This document shows positions 52,636-61,242 of a stretch of DNA of 64,000 nt, piece after piece. Under the pieces are notes generated by a model. That model was not told where the DNA came from and made no database searches. It was given only the letters and a program-made list of their open reading frames with translations. Origin of the DNA: DASZBX01 sp035943635 (lineage in GTDB: Bacteria > Actinomycetota > Actinomycetes > Streptomycetales > Catenulisporaceae). Each line of letters begins with the position of its first letter. The stretch's first letter is position 1. The DNA is taken from the NCBI GenBank assembly GCA_035943635.1, contig DASZBX010000106.1, positions 62,001 to 126,000 on the forward strand, given 5' to 3'. Both the position numbers and the translations under genes were made by a program.

Positions 52636-55600
52636 TCACAGCGGGGTGGGCACTCCCATCTCCTTGAACAACTCCATGGCGTCGGTGTGGTGGTCGGCCG
52701 CCTCGTCCACCAGGCCGGCCGCGGCCAGCGCCCGGGCCATCCCCAGCTGCGCCTGGGCCAGTTCGAAGCCGAAACCGGTCTGCCCGGCCTTCGCCCCGGC
52801 CGCCCGGTGCCAGCGCAGGGACTCCTCGTCCCGGCCGGTGGCGCCGAAGATCCGGCCCAGCGCGTTGCCGATCGCGGCCTCGCGGGACGCCGGGATCCAC
52901 GGCTCCGGGTTCGCCGCGATCGCCTCGGCGATCCGCCGGGCCCGGTCCGGCTGGCCGGCCGCGAGGTACGCCTCCGCGGTCCGGGCGCGCACGAGCAGGG
53001 CGTCCAGCGGGCGGTGCTGGCGGCCGTAGACGGCGCCGGCCCGGGTCAGCGCGGCCAGGGCGGCGATGCCGTCTCCGGCGCCGATGTGGGCTTCGGCCAG
53101 GTTGATCAGGGCCAGCCCGGTGCGTTTGCGTTCGCCGGTCGCCTCGGTGATCGCGACCGCGCGCTGGGCCGCTTCGGCGGCCTCGTCGAATCGGGCCAGC
53201 GCGATCAGCGCGTCGCTCCGGGTGACCAGGAGGTTGATCAGCTGGCGGGGGTTGCCGGAGGAGCGCAGGAGCGACATGGCGCGTTCGATGTGTTCCAGGG
53301 ACTCGTCGTAGCGGCCCAGGTGGCTTTCGAAGACGGCCAGGTGGCCTAGGCAGACGGACTGGCCGTATTCGTCGCGGAGGTATTCGGCCAGGTCCAGAGC
53401 CTCGTGCAGGCAGTCCAGGGCGTCCTGGATGCGGCTGAAGTGCCAGTAGCCGAGGGTGACGTTGGTCAGGTTGACCCGGAGCAGGACCGGGTCGCCGAGG
53501 GCGCGGGCTGCGGTGACGGCGATTTCGCCGAGTTCCAGCAGTTCGCGGGAGTGGCCGTGGGCGTGGAGGTAGGCGACGACTCCGCGGGGGAGGTGGGCGG
53601 CCTGGGTCAGGAGACCTGCGGTGGCTGCGGCTCGGATGACGGCGCCGAGGTTGGGCAGTTCGCGTTCGAACCAGGCGTCTGCGGCGGAGGTGGTGCGGAA
53701 TTCGGTTGCTTCTGGTTCCGGGAACGCGGCGGGCGAATCCCAGGCGACGCGCATGCGGGCCGGGAAGAGCAGGTCGCAGGCGTTTTCGACCGAGAGCAGG
53801 TAGTAGTCGGCCAGGCCGGTCAGCGCGGTGCGGTCTGCTGCGGCCGTGTCGGGGCCGGTGAGGCTGTGGGCGAAGGCCCGGACCAGGTCGTGGAAGACGT
53901 AGCGGCCCTGGTCGTACTGTTCGAGGAGGTGCGCGTCGAGCAGGCTTTCGAGGACTTCGTCGGCTTCGTCGGTGCTGGTGCACAGGAGCGCTGCGGCTGA
54001 GTAGGCGTCCAGGTCTCCGCCGGGGTGCAGGCTGAGGAGGCGGAAGGCGGCCTGGCGGTCTTCGGGGAGGAACTGGTGAGAGGAGCGCAGGACGGCGGCG
54101 ACGCTGCGGTCGGGGATGCTCAGTTCGTCCAGGCGGTGGGCCTCGTCCTGGAGGCGGTCGACCATGTGTTGGACGGTCCAGCGCGGGCGGGCGCGCAGGC
54201 GGGCTGCGGCGATTCGCAGGGCCAGGGGGAGTCGGCCGCAGAGGTGGATCAGGTTCGCGGTGGCCTTGGGTTCGGCGGCGGCTCTGTCGGCGCCGATGAT
54301 GCGTTCGACCAGTTCGCGGCAGCTGTCTTCGCTCAGGGCGCCTAGGAAGACGGTTACTGTGCCGTCCAGTTCGAGGAGATGGTTGCGGCTGGTGACTATC
54401 ACCAGGCAGGTGGGGGCTGCGGGGAGTAGCGGGCGGATTTGGGCGGCGTCGGCGGCGTTGTCCAGGAGGAGGAGCAGGCTTCGTTCCGCGGTTACCGTGC
54501 GCCAGAGGTCTGTGCGTTCGTCCAGGCCGTCGGGGATTCGGTCGCTGTCTACGCCCAGGGCTCGGAGGAGGGCTAGGAGGGCGTCTCCGGCGGTCAGGGG
54601 TGGGTGGCCGACGGTGAAGCCGTGGAGGTCGAGGTAGAGGCGGCCGTCGGGGAACCGGGTGCTGACTTGGTGGGCTGCGTGGACTGCGAGGGCTGTTTTT
54701 CCGGCTCCGCCCATGGCGTCTATGACTACTATGCGGGCGCCTTCTGCGGGGGGTTGGGCGGCTACGGCGTGTAGTTGGGCTAGTTCTTCGGTTCTGCCTA
54801 CGAAGGCGGGCAGGTCGTAGGGGAGGGTGGAGGGGGTTGGGGAGATTTGTGGAGGATTGGTTGGGGCGGGGGTTGGGGGTGCTGGTGGGGTGGAGGGCGA
54901 GGTGGAGTTTGGGTCGGAGGTTGGGAGTGGGGTTGGGGTTGTGTGGGGGGTTGCGGTTTCTGGGAGGGCCAGTTCTGGGCCGTTGCGCAGGATGGCCTCG
55001 TAGCGGCGGACCAGTTTGGGGTCGGGGGAGGTGCCCAGCTGCTCGCGGAGCAGGCGGCGGATTCGTTCGTATTCTTCGAGGGACTCGGCTTGGCGGCCGG
55101 CTCGGTAGAGCGCGAGCATCAGTTGGGCGCGCAGGCTTTCGCGCAGTGGGTGTTCCTGGGTGAGGGAACGTAGGACGCTGATCAGTTCTGCGCTGTCGCC
55201 GCAGGCTAGGCGTAGGTCGATCAGTTGCTCGGCTGCGGTGAGCTTCTGTTCGTGCAGGCTGATGGCTGTGCCTTCGATCACGGGCCCGCCGCCGCCGCCG
55301 AAGATCTGGCCGCGCCAGAGGTCCAGTGCGTTCTGGAGGTGTTCTACGGCTGTTGCGGCGTCGCCGGCCTGGGTCTGTTCGCGGGCTTCGCGGACCAGGC
55401 GGCGGAAGTCCAGCAGGTCCAGTTGGTCGCTGCTCAGGACTGCTCGGTATCCGGCGCTGTCGGTTTCGATCAGGGTCGGGCCGCCGGGCAGGCGCTTGCG
55501 CAGGTCCGCGATGGTTTTGCGGATCTGGTGTTCGGCGGTGTTCGGGGGGTCGTCGTCCCAGGCTGCTTCTACCAGGCGGGCTACCGGGACCATGCGGTTG

Positions 55601-55734
55601 GCCCTGAGGAGCAGTACGGCCAGGATCCGTTCCTGTCTCGGGCCGCCCAGGGGCAGGCGCTCTCGGTCGGACCATACTTCCAGTGAACCGAGGATGAGGA
55701 ACCGGACGGTCGGCACACTAGGGCACATGTTCAC
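52636..55734 (-). CDS. AfsR-type SARP regulator (SARP-NB-ARC-TPR)
   Basis: About 1032-residue pathway regulator. Residues 10-95: OmpR-like winged helix (VRFLILGSLEVWSDRERLPL; NTAEHQIRKTIADLRKRLPG). 100-250: bacterial transcriptional activation domain (DLWRGQIFGGGGG; QEHPLRESLRAQLMLALYRA). 258-305: Thr/Pro/Ser/Asn linker. NB-ARC ATPase with DAMGGAGKTALAVH near 340-352, LLLLLDNAADAAQI and GRLPLALRIAAARL. The rest is TPR repeats (DALDCLHEALDLAEYLRDEY; RYDESLEHIERAMSLLRSSG). GTG 55734 is preferred because GAGG stands 6 bases upstream; ATG 55728 is the alternative. It probably activates the NRPS cluster through direct repeats near promoters. Third codon positions are less GC-rich than in the NRPS genes. 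Confidence 0.88.
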   Translation of the reverse strand: MNMCPSVPTVRFLILGSLEVWSDRERLPLGGPRQERILAVLLLRANRMVPVARLVEAAWDDDPPNTAEHQIRKTIADLRKRLPGGPTLIETDSAGYRAVLSSDQLDLLDFRRLVREAREQTQAGDAATAVEHLQNALDLWRGQIFGGGGGPVIEGTAISLHEQKLTAAEQLIDLRLACGDSAELISVLRSLTQEHPLRESLRAQLMLALYRAGRQAESLEEYERIRRLLREQLGTSPDPKLVRRYEAILRNGPELALPETATPHTTPTPLPTSDPNSTSPSTPPAPPTPAPTNPPQISPTPSTLPYDLPAFVGRTEELAQLHAVAAQPPAEGARIVVIDAMGGAGKTALAVHAAHQVSTRFPDGRLYLDLHGFTVGHPPLTAGDALLALLRALGVDSDRIPDGLDERTDLWRTVTAERSLLLLLDNAADAAQIRPLLPAAPTCLVIVTSRNHLLELDGTVTVFLGALSEDSCRELVERIIGADRAAAEPKATANLIHLCGRLPLALRIAAARLRARPRWTVQHMVDRLQDEAHRLDELSIPDRSVAAVLRSSHQFLPEDRQAAFRLLSLHPGGDLDAYSAAALLCTSTDEADEVLESLLDAHLLEQYDQGRYVFHDLVRAFAHSLTGPDTAAADRTALTGLADYYLLSVENACDLLFPARMRVAWDSPAAFPEPEATEFRTTSAADAWFERELPNLGAVIRAAATAGLLTQAAHLPRGVVAYLHAHGHSRELLELGEIAVTAARALGDPVLLRVNLTNVTLGYWHFSRIQDALDCLHEALDLAEYLRDEYGQSVCLGHLAVFESHLGRYDESLEHIERAMSLLRSSGNPRQLINLLVTRSDALIALARFDEAAEAAQRAVAITEATGERKRTGLALINLAEAHIGAGDGIAALAALTRAGAVYGRQHRPLDALLVRARTAEAYLAAGQPDRARRIAEAIAANPEPWIPASREAAIGNALGRIFGATGRDEESLRWHRAAGAKAGQTGFGFELAQAQLGMARALAAAGLVDEAADHHTDAMELFKEMGVPTPL

Positions 55735-56156
55735 TGTCAACCTCGATGATCTGCCAGCGGATCGACCAACGGGCCTGATATAGATAACCCCAGCACTCTG
55801 TCATGATGACACGGCGTGATTGGTTGCGCCAAGTGATGGAACATTTGTCACGGGTGGGTAGGGGGCGTGCTGGCGGGTGGGTTGAACTGCAGGTCAGGGG
55901 GTTTGAGGGAGTGGGGGTGGCAGGGTCTCAGGGGTCTTGTTCACCGGGTTGTCGGTGAAATGCCTTTTTCGCCTCGGGCGGGCCCTCCGCAGAGAGGGGG
56001 CGCTCGGGTTCTCGCGGAGGGCGGGGGTTGGCGGGGTGGTGGGGTCGGGTGTCCGGTCTTCGGGGGAGATGTGCGCTTGCGCGGGGCGCGGGGCGGGGCG
56101 TGCGCGGGGGAGGTGGGGCGGTGGCGTTGGCCTGGTGCGATGTGCGGCGGGGATCC
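55735..56156. other. Gene-free region upstream of SARP gene
   Basis: 422 bases. Contains the palindrome at 55799-55811 and a moderately AT-rich stretch (55780-55850) suited to the SARP promoter. The rest (55880-56150) is G-rich and has a CCCTCCGC...GCGGAGGG pairing near 55985-56025. Open frames here have no ribosome-binding site and are compositionally unlike proteins. Confidence 0.5.
55799..55811. promoter_or_regulatory. Palindromic operator-like site upstream of SARP gene
   Basis: TGTCAT-G-ATGACA, a perfect 6-1-6 inverted repeat 65 bases upstream of the SARP start. Confidence 0.5.
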
Positions 56157-56600
56157 TCATGGGCGGGGTAGGTCGATCTGGTAGCGGATGAAGCCTCGGT
56201 TTTCGGCTACCTTGTCGTAGAGGTGCCTTGCGATGCTGTTGGACGTGTGGGTGTTCCAGTACAGGCGGCAGCAGCCGTTGGCTTGGGACCAGGTCGTCAC
56301 CGCGTCGATCAGAGCGCGGGCCACGCCCTTGCCGCGTGTTTCCGGGGCGGTGAAGAGGTCCTGGAGGTAGCAGACGTCCGGGCCCGAGGTGTTGGGGTGG
56401 ACGAAGAAGTGCGTGATTCCGACGAGTCGGCCGTCCAGGCGTGCCCCGAGTGCGTGCATGCGTGTGTCCGCCTGGAATTCGGTCCAGGCGCGGTCGTACA
56501 CCTCGGGCGGCTCGTTGCGCTGGTAGAAGTCGATGTACTGGCGGAACAGCTCCTCCCAGGCCGGCCGGTCGGCCGGAAGCAGTTTGCTGATATTGATCAT
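56157..56600 (-). CDS. GNAT family N-acetyltransferase
   Basis: 147-residue single-domain acetyltransferase. LLPADRPAWEELFRQYIDFY at the N-terminus, strand 4 with DVCYLQDLFTAPETRGKGVA (acetyl-CoA pyrophosphate loop RGKGVA), and the C-terminal SNSIARHLYDKVAENRGFIR. The ATG at 56600 lies in a normal context. Resembles small-molecule or drug amine acetyltransferases; in this cluster it may act on an amino acid, the product or as self-resistance. Divergent from the aminotransferase gene. Confidence 0.87.
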   Translation of the reverse strand: MINISKLLPADRPAWEELFRQYIDFYQRNEPPEVYDRAWTEFQADTRMHALGARLDGRLVGITHFFVHPNTSGPDVCYLQDLFTAPETRGKGVARALIDAVTTWSQANGCCRLYWNTHTSNSIARHLYDKVAENRGFIRYQIDLPRP

Positions 56601-56744
56601 GCGTTGCTCCGTTATTTCGCTGTGCTCGGGTTACTCGGCAGGGGGATCGTCGCCTATTGATTTGTCAGGACGCTGTTGGATCTCAGGACAGTATCAGCCG
56701 CCTCGGCTCCGGCTGCCGCCCACGCCGGAGGGAGCAGGATCCGG

Positions 56745-56787
56745 CCGGGACCGAAACGGAACGACCGGCCGCGATCCTTGTCGGTGT
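56745..56787 (+). promoter_or_regulatory. Shared cluster element, copy 2
   Basis: CCGGGACCGAAACGGAACG (56745-56763) identical to 28357-28375, then GATCCTTGTCGGTGT. The spacing between the two blocks is one base longer than in copy 1. It ends about 50 bases upstream of the aminotransferase start, as copy 1 does upstream of the SbnA-like gene. Confidence 0.7.
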
Positions 56788-56837
56788 CGGCCGGGATGTC
56801 GCGCCTGAGACCTGAGATGTGAGGAATGAGGCTTTTC

Positions 56838-58199
56838 ATGGATGAGCACACTCATCGGGACCGGGCGTCGGCGCGATCGTCGTTCGCCCCGACCCTGGCA
56901 CCTGTACTGCTGAAGTCGTCGGAGCTGCACGGGTCGGTCGAAGACCCGGCGCTGACCTCGATGACCCTGCTCAACGAGATCGCCGGCCGCTACCCGGACG
57001 CCGTGTCGTTCGCGGCCGGGCGGCCCTACGAGGGTTTCTACGACGTCGACGACCTGCCGCGGTACCTGCGCCGGTTCGAGCGGCACCTGGCGGAGGACCT
57101 CCAGTTCACGCCGGAACTCGTCCGGCGTACGTTCTTCCAGTACGGGCGGACCAAGGGCGTCATCCACCGGCTGATCGCGCGCCACCTCGAGATCGACGAG
57201 GGGTTGGTGGTCGACCCGGAGTCCATCGTGGTGACGACCGGGTGTCAGGAAGCGATGGTGCTCGTGCTGCGCATGCTGCGTCGTGATGATCGCGACGTGG
57301 TGATGGCGGCGTTGCCGTCGTACGTCGGGTTCATCGGTGCCGCGCGGCTGGTGGACATGCCGGTGCGGGCGGTCGCGGAGGGACCCGGCGGGATCGACCT
57401 GGACGACCTGGTCGAGCAGATCCATGAGGCGCGGGCGCAGGGGCTCAACCCTCGGGCGTGCTACGTGGTGCCGGACTTCGCCAACCCCAGTGGGGTGAGC
57501 ATGTCCCTGGCGGATCGCGAGCGGTTGGTGGACATCGCCGAGGCTGAGGGTCTGTTGCTGCTGGAGGACAATCCGTACTCGTTCTTCCGGTCGAGCGGCG
57601 AACGCCTGCCCACCCTCAAGTCCCTTGACGGCGGGCGGCGGGTGGTGGTGTACCTGGGGTCGTTTGCCAAGACCGCGTTCGCCGGGGCCCGGCTCGGGTA
57701 TGTGGTCGCGGATCAGTCCGTGGTCGGCGGAAGTCAGGATCCGGAGTTGCTGGCCGATTGCCTGGCTCGGCTCAAGAGCATGCTGACTCTGAACACTTCT
57801 ACGGTTACCCAGGCTGTGATCGGCGGGTTTCTGCTGGAGAACGACTGCAGCCTCGCCCGGGCCACCTTCCGCGAACGGCCGGTGTATCAGCGCAATCTGC
57901 AGGCTGTGCTGTCCAGTTTGGAGAAGAGTTTCGGTGCGGGTGGTTTCGGGCGTGGCCAGGTCAGCTGGAACACGCCCAGCGGCGGCATGTTCGTCGTCGT
58001 CACCCTGCCCTTCCCGGCCGACGACGAGATGCTCGAGTACTCCGCGGGCAAATTCGGCGTGCTGTGGACTCCGATGCACCACTTCTACGCCGGGACCGGC
58101 GGCTTCCGCCAGATTCGACTCTCCTTCAGTGTCCTGTCGCAGGAGCAGATCGCGCTGGGGATAGAGCGGCTGGCGGCGCTGGTCGACGACCGCAGCTGA
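56838..58199 (+). CDS. HpgT-like aminotransferase
   Basis: 453-residue fold-type I PLP enzyme. Strong pattern match to HpgT/PglE, which transaminate (hydroxy)phenylglyoxylates to phenylglycines: ELHGSVEDP, RYPDAVSFAAGRPYEGFYD, VVTTGCQEAMVLVLRM, YVVPDFANPSGVSMSLADRE, PLP Lys278 in LGSFAKTAFAGARLG, WNTPSGGMF, KFGVLWTPMHHF. ATG 56838 has GAGG six bases before it; ATG 56826 lacks spacing. It should provide an aryl-glycine-type or other amino acid for the NRPS. No HmaS/Hmo or DpgA-D genes are in the window, so the substrate remains inferred. Closed by a strong terminator. Confidence 0.82.
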   Translation: MDEHTHRDRASARSSFAPTLAPVLLKSSELHGSVEDPALTSMTLLNEIAGRYPDAVSFAAGRPYEGFYDVDDLPRYLRRFERHLAEDLQFTPELVRRTFFQYGRTKGVIHRLIARHLEIDEGLVVDPESIVVTTGCQEAMVLVLRMLRRDDRDVVMAALPSYVGFIGAARLVDMPVRAVAEGPGGIDLDDLVEQIHEARAQGLNPRACYVVPDFANPSGVSMSLADRERLVDIAEAEGLLLLEDNPYSFFRSSGERLPTLKSLDGGRRVVVYLGSFAKTAFAGARLGYVVADQSVVGGSQDPELLADCLARLKSMLTLNTSTVTQAVIGGFLLENDCSLARATFRERPVYQRNLQAVLSSLEKSFGAGGFGRGQVSWNTPSGGMFVVVTLPFPADDEMLEYSAGKFGVLWTPMHHFYAGTGGFRQIRLSFSVLSQEQIALGIERLAALVDDRS

Positions 58200-58234
58200 G
58201 CGGTCGGGCGGCCGGCGGTAGTGGAACGGTGCAT

Positions 58235-58278
58235 CCGCGCCCGGTCCTGGTCAGTGCCGGGACCAGGACCGGGCGCGG
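58235..58278. terminator. Strong terminator after aminotransferase gene
   Basis: 18-bp perfect stem (58235-58252 with 58261-58278) with an 8-base loop. A plausible right boundary of the biosynthetic cluster. Confidence 0.88.
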
Positions 58279-58299
58279 TACAGGCAAGCGGTCAGAGGC

Positions 58300-58677
58300 T
58301 TGGCGGCACTGCGGCTGACCGGGGACGGTACGGCTAACAATCCCGGCGGTCGGCAGTTGGCGTTCGATGAACTGGGGGCTGTTGCGCTGCTGGCGGTGAA
58401 GCTAACTTCCGCTGAGGCCTTCGTGCCTGACGTGCGCAACCTGAATGAGGCCGAATCGGCCGTCCCGGGCACGCTGGCCACACTCGCCGCGTTGACCGTC
58501 CACGACAGTGTGCGCAAGGCGGCGGCTGAGCTTCACATTCACCATTCGACGCTTCAGGCCCGGCTCGTCCATGCCAACACCGTCCTCGGCTACGAGGCGC
58601 AGTCCACGACCGGTCGCGCCCGGCTGAGCCTCGCCCTCGCGCCACGCCGCATCCATCTCAATGGCGACCTGCCCTGA
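58300..58677 (+). pseudogene. C-terminal fragment of PucR-type regulator
   Basis: 125 codons starting without a usable ATG/GTG (only TTG, directly behind the terminator). Text such as FDELGAVALLAVKL, then LATLAALTVHDSVRKAAAEL and HIHHSTLQARLVHANTVLG is the PucR/CdaR C-terminal HTH, normally at the end of 350-500-residue proteins. The N-terminal ligand or GGDEF-like part is gone. Probably a remnant cut at the cluster boundary. Confidence 0.55.
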
Positions 58678-58740
58678 TCCGCGTCCATCGCGTCCGGCAG
58701 TATGAACTCTGACTCAATTGCGCGCACTAGGAGCCGACTC

Positions 58741-59553
58741 GTGACCGACACTGATACTGCCGACGTTTCTGCTGCTGCTTCTACGGGTTCTGATCTGGTG
58801 GTGACCTTGGCGGACTCGGTCGGCGTGGTGCAGTTGCGTCGGCCGCCGGCCAATCACTTCGATGAGGAGGTGGTCGGTCGGATCGTGGACGCTGCGCGGG
58901 AGCTCGATGAGGACAAACGGTGCCGGGTTCTGGTGCTGGCGTCGGAAGGCAAGCACTTCTGCGCTGGGGCGGATTTCCGTGCGGGCGGCGGTTTTGACGG
59001 TGATCGGGTGGTGGCGGCCGGGCGGCTGTATCGGCGAGCGTTGCAGCTGTTTGATATTCGTACGCCGATCATTGCGGCCGTCCAGGGCGGCGCAGTGGGT
59101 GGCGGGTTGGGGTTGGCGTGTGCGGCGGATTTCCGGGTGGTGGATGAGGGTTCGTGGTTCGCGGCGAACTTCGTGCGGCTGGGGTTCCATCAGGGTTTCG
59201 GGTTGAGTGTGACGTTGCCCGATCTGGTCGGTCGGCAGGTCGCGGCCGACATGATGTTGACCGGGCGCCGGGTCGGCGGCGCGGAGGCCGTGCGGGTCGG
59301 CTTGGCCGACCGCTTGGCCGAGCCGGGAGGTCAGCGGGCGGTGGCGTTGGCGTGGGCTGGAGTGATCGCGGCGGGTGCGCCGTTGGCGGTGCGGTCGATC
59401 CGGGCGACGTTGCGGGCGGATCTGGCTGCGCGGGTGCGGGACGCGTTGGAGCATGAGCTCGCTGAGCAGGCCGTTTTGTGGCAGACCCGGGACAGCGACG
59501 AGGGCATCGCGGCCAGTCTTGAGCGGCGCGATCCGGTGTTCCTGGGGGAGTGA
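58741..59553 (+). CDS. Enoyl-CoA hydratase/isomerase family protein
   Basis: 270-residue crotonase-fold enzyme. VVQLRRPPANHFDEEVVGRI at the N-terminus, first oxyanion loop in LASEGKHFCAGADF, second in GGAVGGGLGLACAADFRVV, and later GFHQGFGLSVTLPDLVGRQV. The usual hydratase Glu pair is not obvious: the position after GGGLGLA reads CAADF, and the next block has GFHQGFG, so it may be an isomerase or another crotonase reaction. GTG 58741 has AGGAG 8 bases upstream. Ends 28 bases from the convergent RamB-like gene. Probably fatty-acid or acyl-CoA metabolism. Confidence 0.85.
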   Translation: MTDTDTADVSAAASTGSDLVVTLADSVGVVQLRRPPANHFDEEVVGRIVDAARELDEDKRCRVLVLASEGKHFCAGADFRAGGGFDGDRVVAAGRLYRRALQLFDIRTPIIAAVQGGAVGGGLGLACAADFRVVDEGSWFAANFVRLGFHQGFGLSVTLPDLVGRQVAADMMLTGRRVGGAEAVRVGLADRLAEPGGQRAVALAWAGVIAAGAPLAVRSIRATLRADLAARVRDALEHELAEQAVLWQTRDSDEGIAASLERRDPVFLGE

Positions 59554-59581
59554 GCGCGGCTTGGGCCGGTGGTGTGGCTGG

Positions 59582-60997
59582 TCAGCGGCCTAGCAGCGGG
59601 TACGGCACGAAGGTGGTCACGTTCTGGTCGATGTCCAGCGTGCCCTCCAGGCCGGGCACGGCCCGCTGCGGGCAGTCCGGGCGTTCGCAGATCCGGCAGC
59701 CCATCCCGATCGGCATCGCCGCCGACTCGTCGGCCAGGTCCAGGCCCTGGGCGTAGACCAGCCTCGAGGCATGCCGGATCTCGCAGCCCAGGCCGATCGC
59801 GAAGATCTTGCCGGGGCTGCCGTAGCCGCCGCGCCGGCGCACCACGGTCCGGGCCGTCCACAGGTACCGCTGCCCGTCGGGCATCGCGGCCACCTGCACG
59901 TGCACCCGCCCGGGCGAGGCGAAGGCCTCGTAGACGTTCCACAGCGGGCAGGTCCCACCCGCCCGGGAGAAGTGGAAACCGGTGGCCGACTGCCGCTTGG
60001 ACATGTTCCCGGCCCGGTCCACCCGGACGAAGGAGAACGGCACCCCGCGCATCCGCGGCCGCTGCAGCGTGCTCAGGCGGTGGCACACGGTCTCGTAGCC
60101 CATCGAGAACTCGTCGGCCAGCCGCTCGACGTCGTAACGCAGCACCTCGGCCCGGGCGTGGAACACCTCGTAGGGCAGGATCAGCGCGGCGGCGAAGTAG
60201 TTGGCCACGCCGATCCGGGCCAGGGTCCAGTCCGGGCCGCCGACCGGGAAATCCTGCGCGGCGGCCGCGGTCAGCTGCTCGCCGAACTCCATGAAGGCCA
60301 GCTGGGTCGCCATCCGGAAGGACTGCTGCCCGGCCCGCAGGTGCGGGGACAGGTACAGCACCCGCTCGTCCGGGGCGTACCGGTGCAGCTGCGCGCCGTC
60401 CTCGGCCAGCCGGATCCCGTGCCGCTCGGCCAGGCGCTCGGCCAGCACCCGGTGCACCTCCCCGCGCCGGATCCCGATCTGCCCGGCCAGCTGCTCGGCG
60501 GCGGTGTCCACGTCGGGCAGGTAGTTCTGCCGGCGGTAGAAGAACTCGCGCACCGCCTCGTGCGGGGTGCGGCCGGGGAACGGGCCGGGCCCCTCCCCGT
60601 CCCGGCCGTCGACCGCGATCGCCAGCTGCTCGGCCAGCTCCCGGTTGCGCCGGCCCAGGTCCACCAGCGCCTGGGCCAGCTCCGGCTGGCGGGTGGCCAG
60701 CTCCATCAGCTCGGCCGGGGAGACCCTCGGGCCGGCCGCCGGGCCGGACTCCTCGGCCAGCGCCTCGCGCAGGTCGGCCACCAGCCGCGCGGTGTCGCGC
60801 TCGGAGAAGAAGCCCGGCTCGACCCCGAACTCCTCGGCCAGGCGCAGCAGCACCGAGACGGTCAGCGGCCGGGAGTCGTGCTCCATCTGGTTCAGGTAGC
60901 TCGGCGAGACCGACAGCAGCCGGGCCAGCGCGGCCTGGCTCAGCCCGCGGTCCTCGCGCAGCCGGCGCAGCCGCGCCCCGGCGTAGGTCTTGCTCAT
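59582..60997 (-). CDS. ramB: RamB/ScfR-type XRE regulator of acetate/glyoxylate metabolism
   Basis: 471 residues. XRE HTH at 5-62 (LRRLREDRGLSQAALARLLS, SPSYLNQMEHDSRPLTVSVL), central IrrE/ImmA-like (M78-related) domain (NYFAAALILPYEVFHARAEV; DEFSMGYETVCHRLSTLQRP), and the C-terminal ScfR domain with GCRICERPDCPQRAVPG. ATG 60997 follows AGGAGG by 7 bases. In Corynebacterium RamB represses aceA/aceB; here the gene is directly divergent from isocitrate lyase and malate synthase, so the same control is very likely. It is thought to sense an acyl-CoA or related metabolite. Confidence 0.9.
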   Translation of the reverse strand: MSKTYAGARLRRLREDRGLSQAALARLLSVSPSYLNQMEHDSRPLTVSVLLRLAEEFGVEPGFFSERDTARLVADLREALAEESGPAAGPRVSPAELMELATRQPELAQALVDLGRRNRELAEQLAIAVDGRDGEGPGPFPGRTPHEAVREFFYRRQNYLPDVDTAAEQLAGQIGIRRGEVHRVLAERLAERHGIRLAEDGAQLHRYAPDERVLYLSPHLRAGQQSFRMATQLAFMEFGEQLTAAAAQDFPVGGPDWTLARIGVANYFAAALILPYEVFHARAEVLRYDVERLADEFSMGYETVCHRLSTLQRPRMRGVPFSFVRVDRAGNMSKRQSATGFHFSRAGGTCPLWNVYEAFASPGRVHVQVAAMPDGQRYLWTARTVVRRRGGYGSPGKIFAIGLGCEIRHASRLVYAQGLDLADESAAMPIGMGCRICERPDCPQRAVPGLEGTLDIDQNVTTFVPYPLLGR

Positions 60998-61064
60998 CAA
61001 CGAACCTCCTTGTCCGTCGCCGTCCGTGCAGGCACCATACCCACCCGGTACCGGTCAACGGAAG

Positions 61065-61082
61065 TTGGCAACCTTGGCAAAA
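61065..61082. promoter_or_regulatory. Possible RamB-binding direct repeat
   Basis: TTGGCAA (61065-61071) and TTGGCAAAA (61074-61082), 9 bases apart, in the ramB/aceA intergenic region. They resemble the TTTGCAAA core of corynebacterial RamB sites. Another CGCAACCTT occurs at 61199-61207. Confidence 0.45.
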
Positions 61083-61242
61083 CGGCCGGGAAAGATTCAC
61101 AGAAATTGGCCCGGGCCCACACTCGACGCGCGATCCGGCGGCTGCGAGAGTCGGAATGCGGCCAGCCCGGACCCGGGCGGCCGACCCTCACCTCGCTTCG
61201 CAACCTTCACACGCGGAGCGACCCGGACTCCCGGAGACAGCC

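Noticed and set aside
55867..56184. Plus-strand open frame rich in Gly and Trp upstream of the GNAT gene
   Set aside because: No ribosome-binding site, G-rich low-complexity composition, and it overlaps the 3' end of the GNAT gene.
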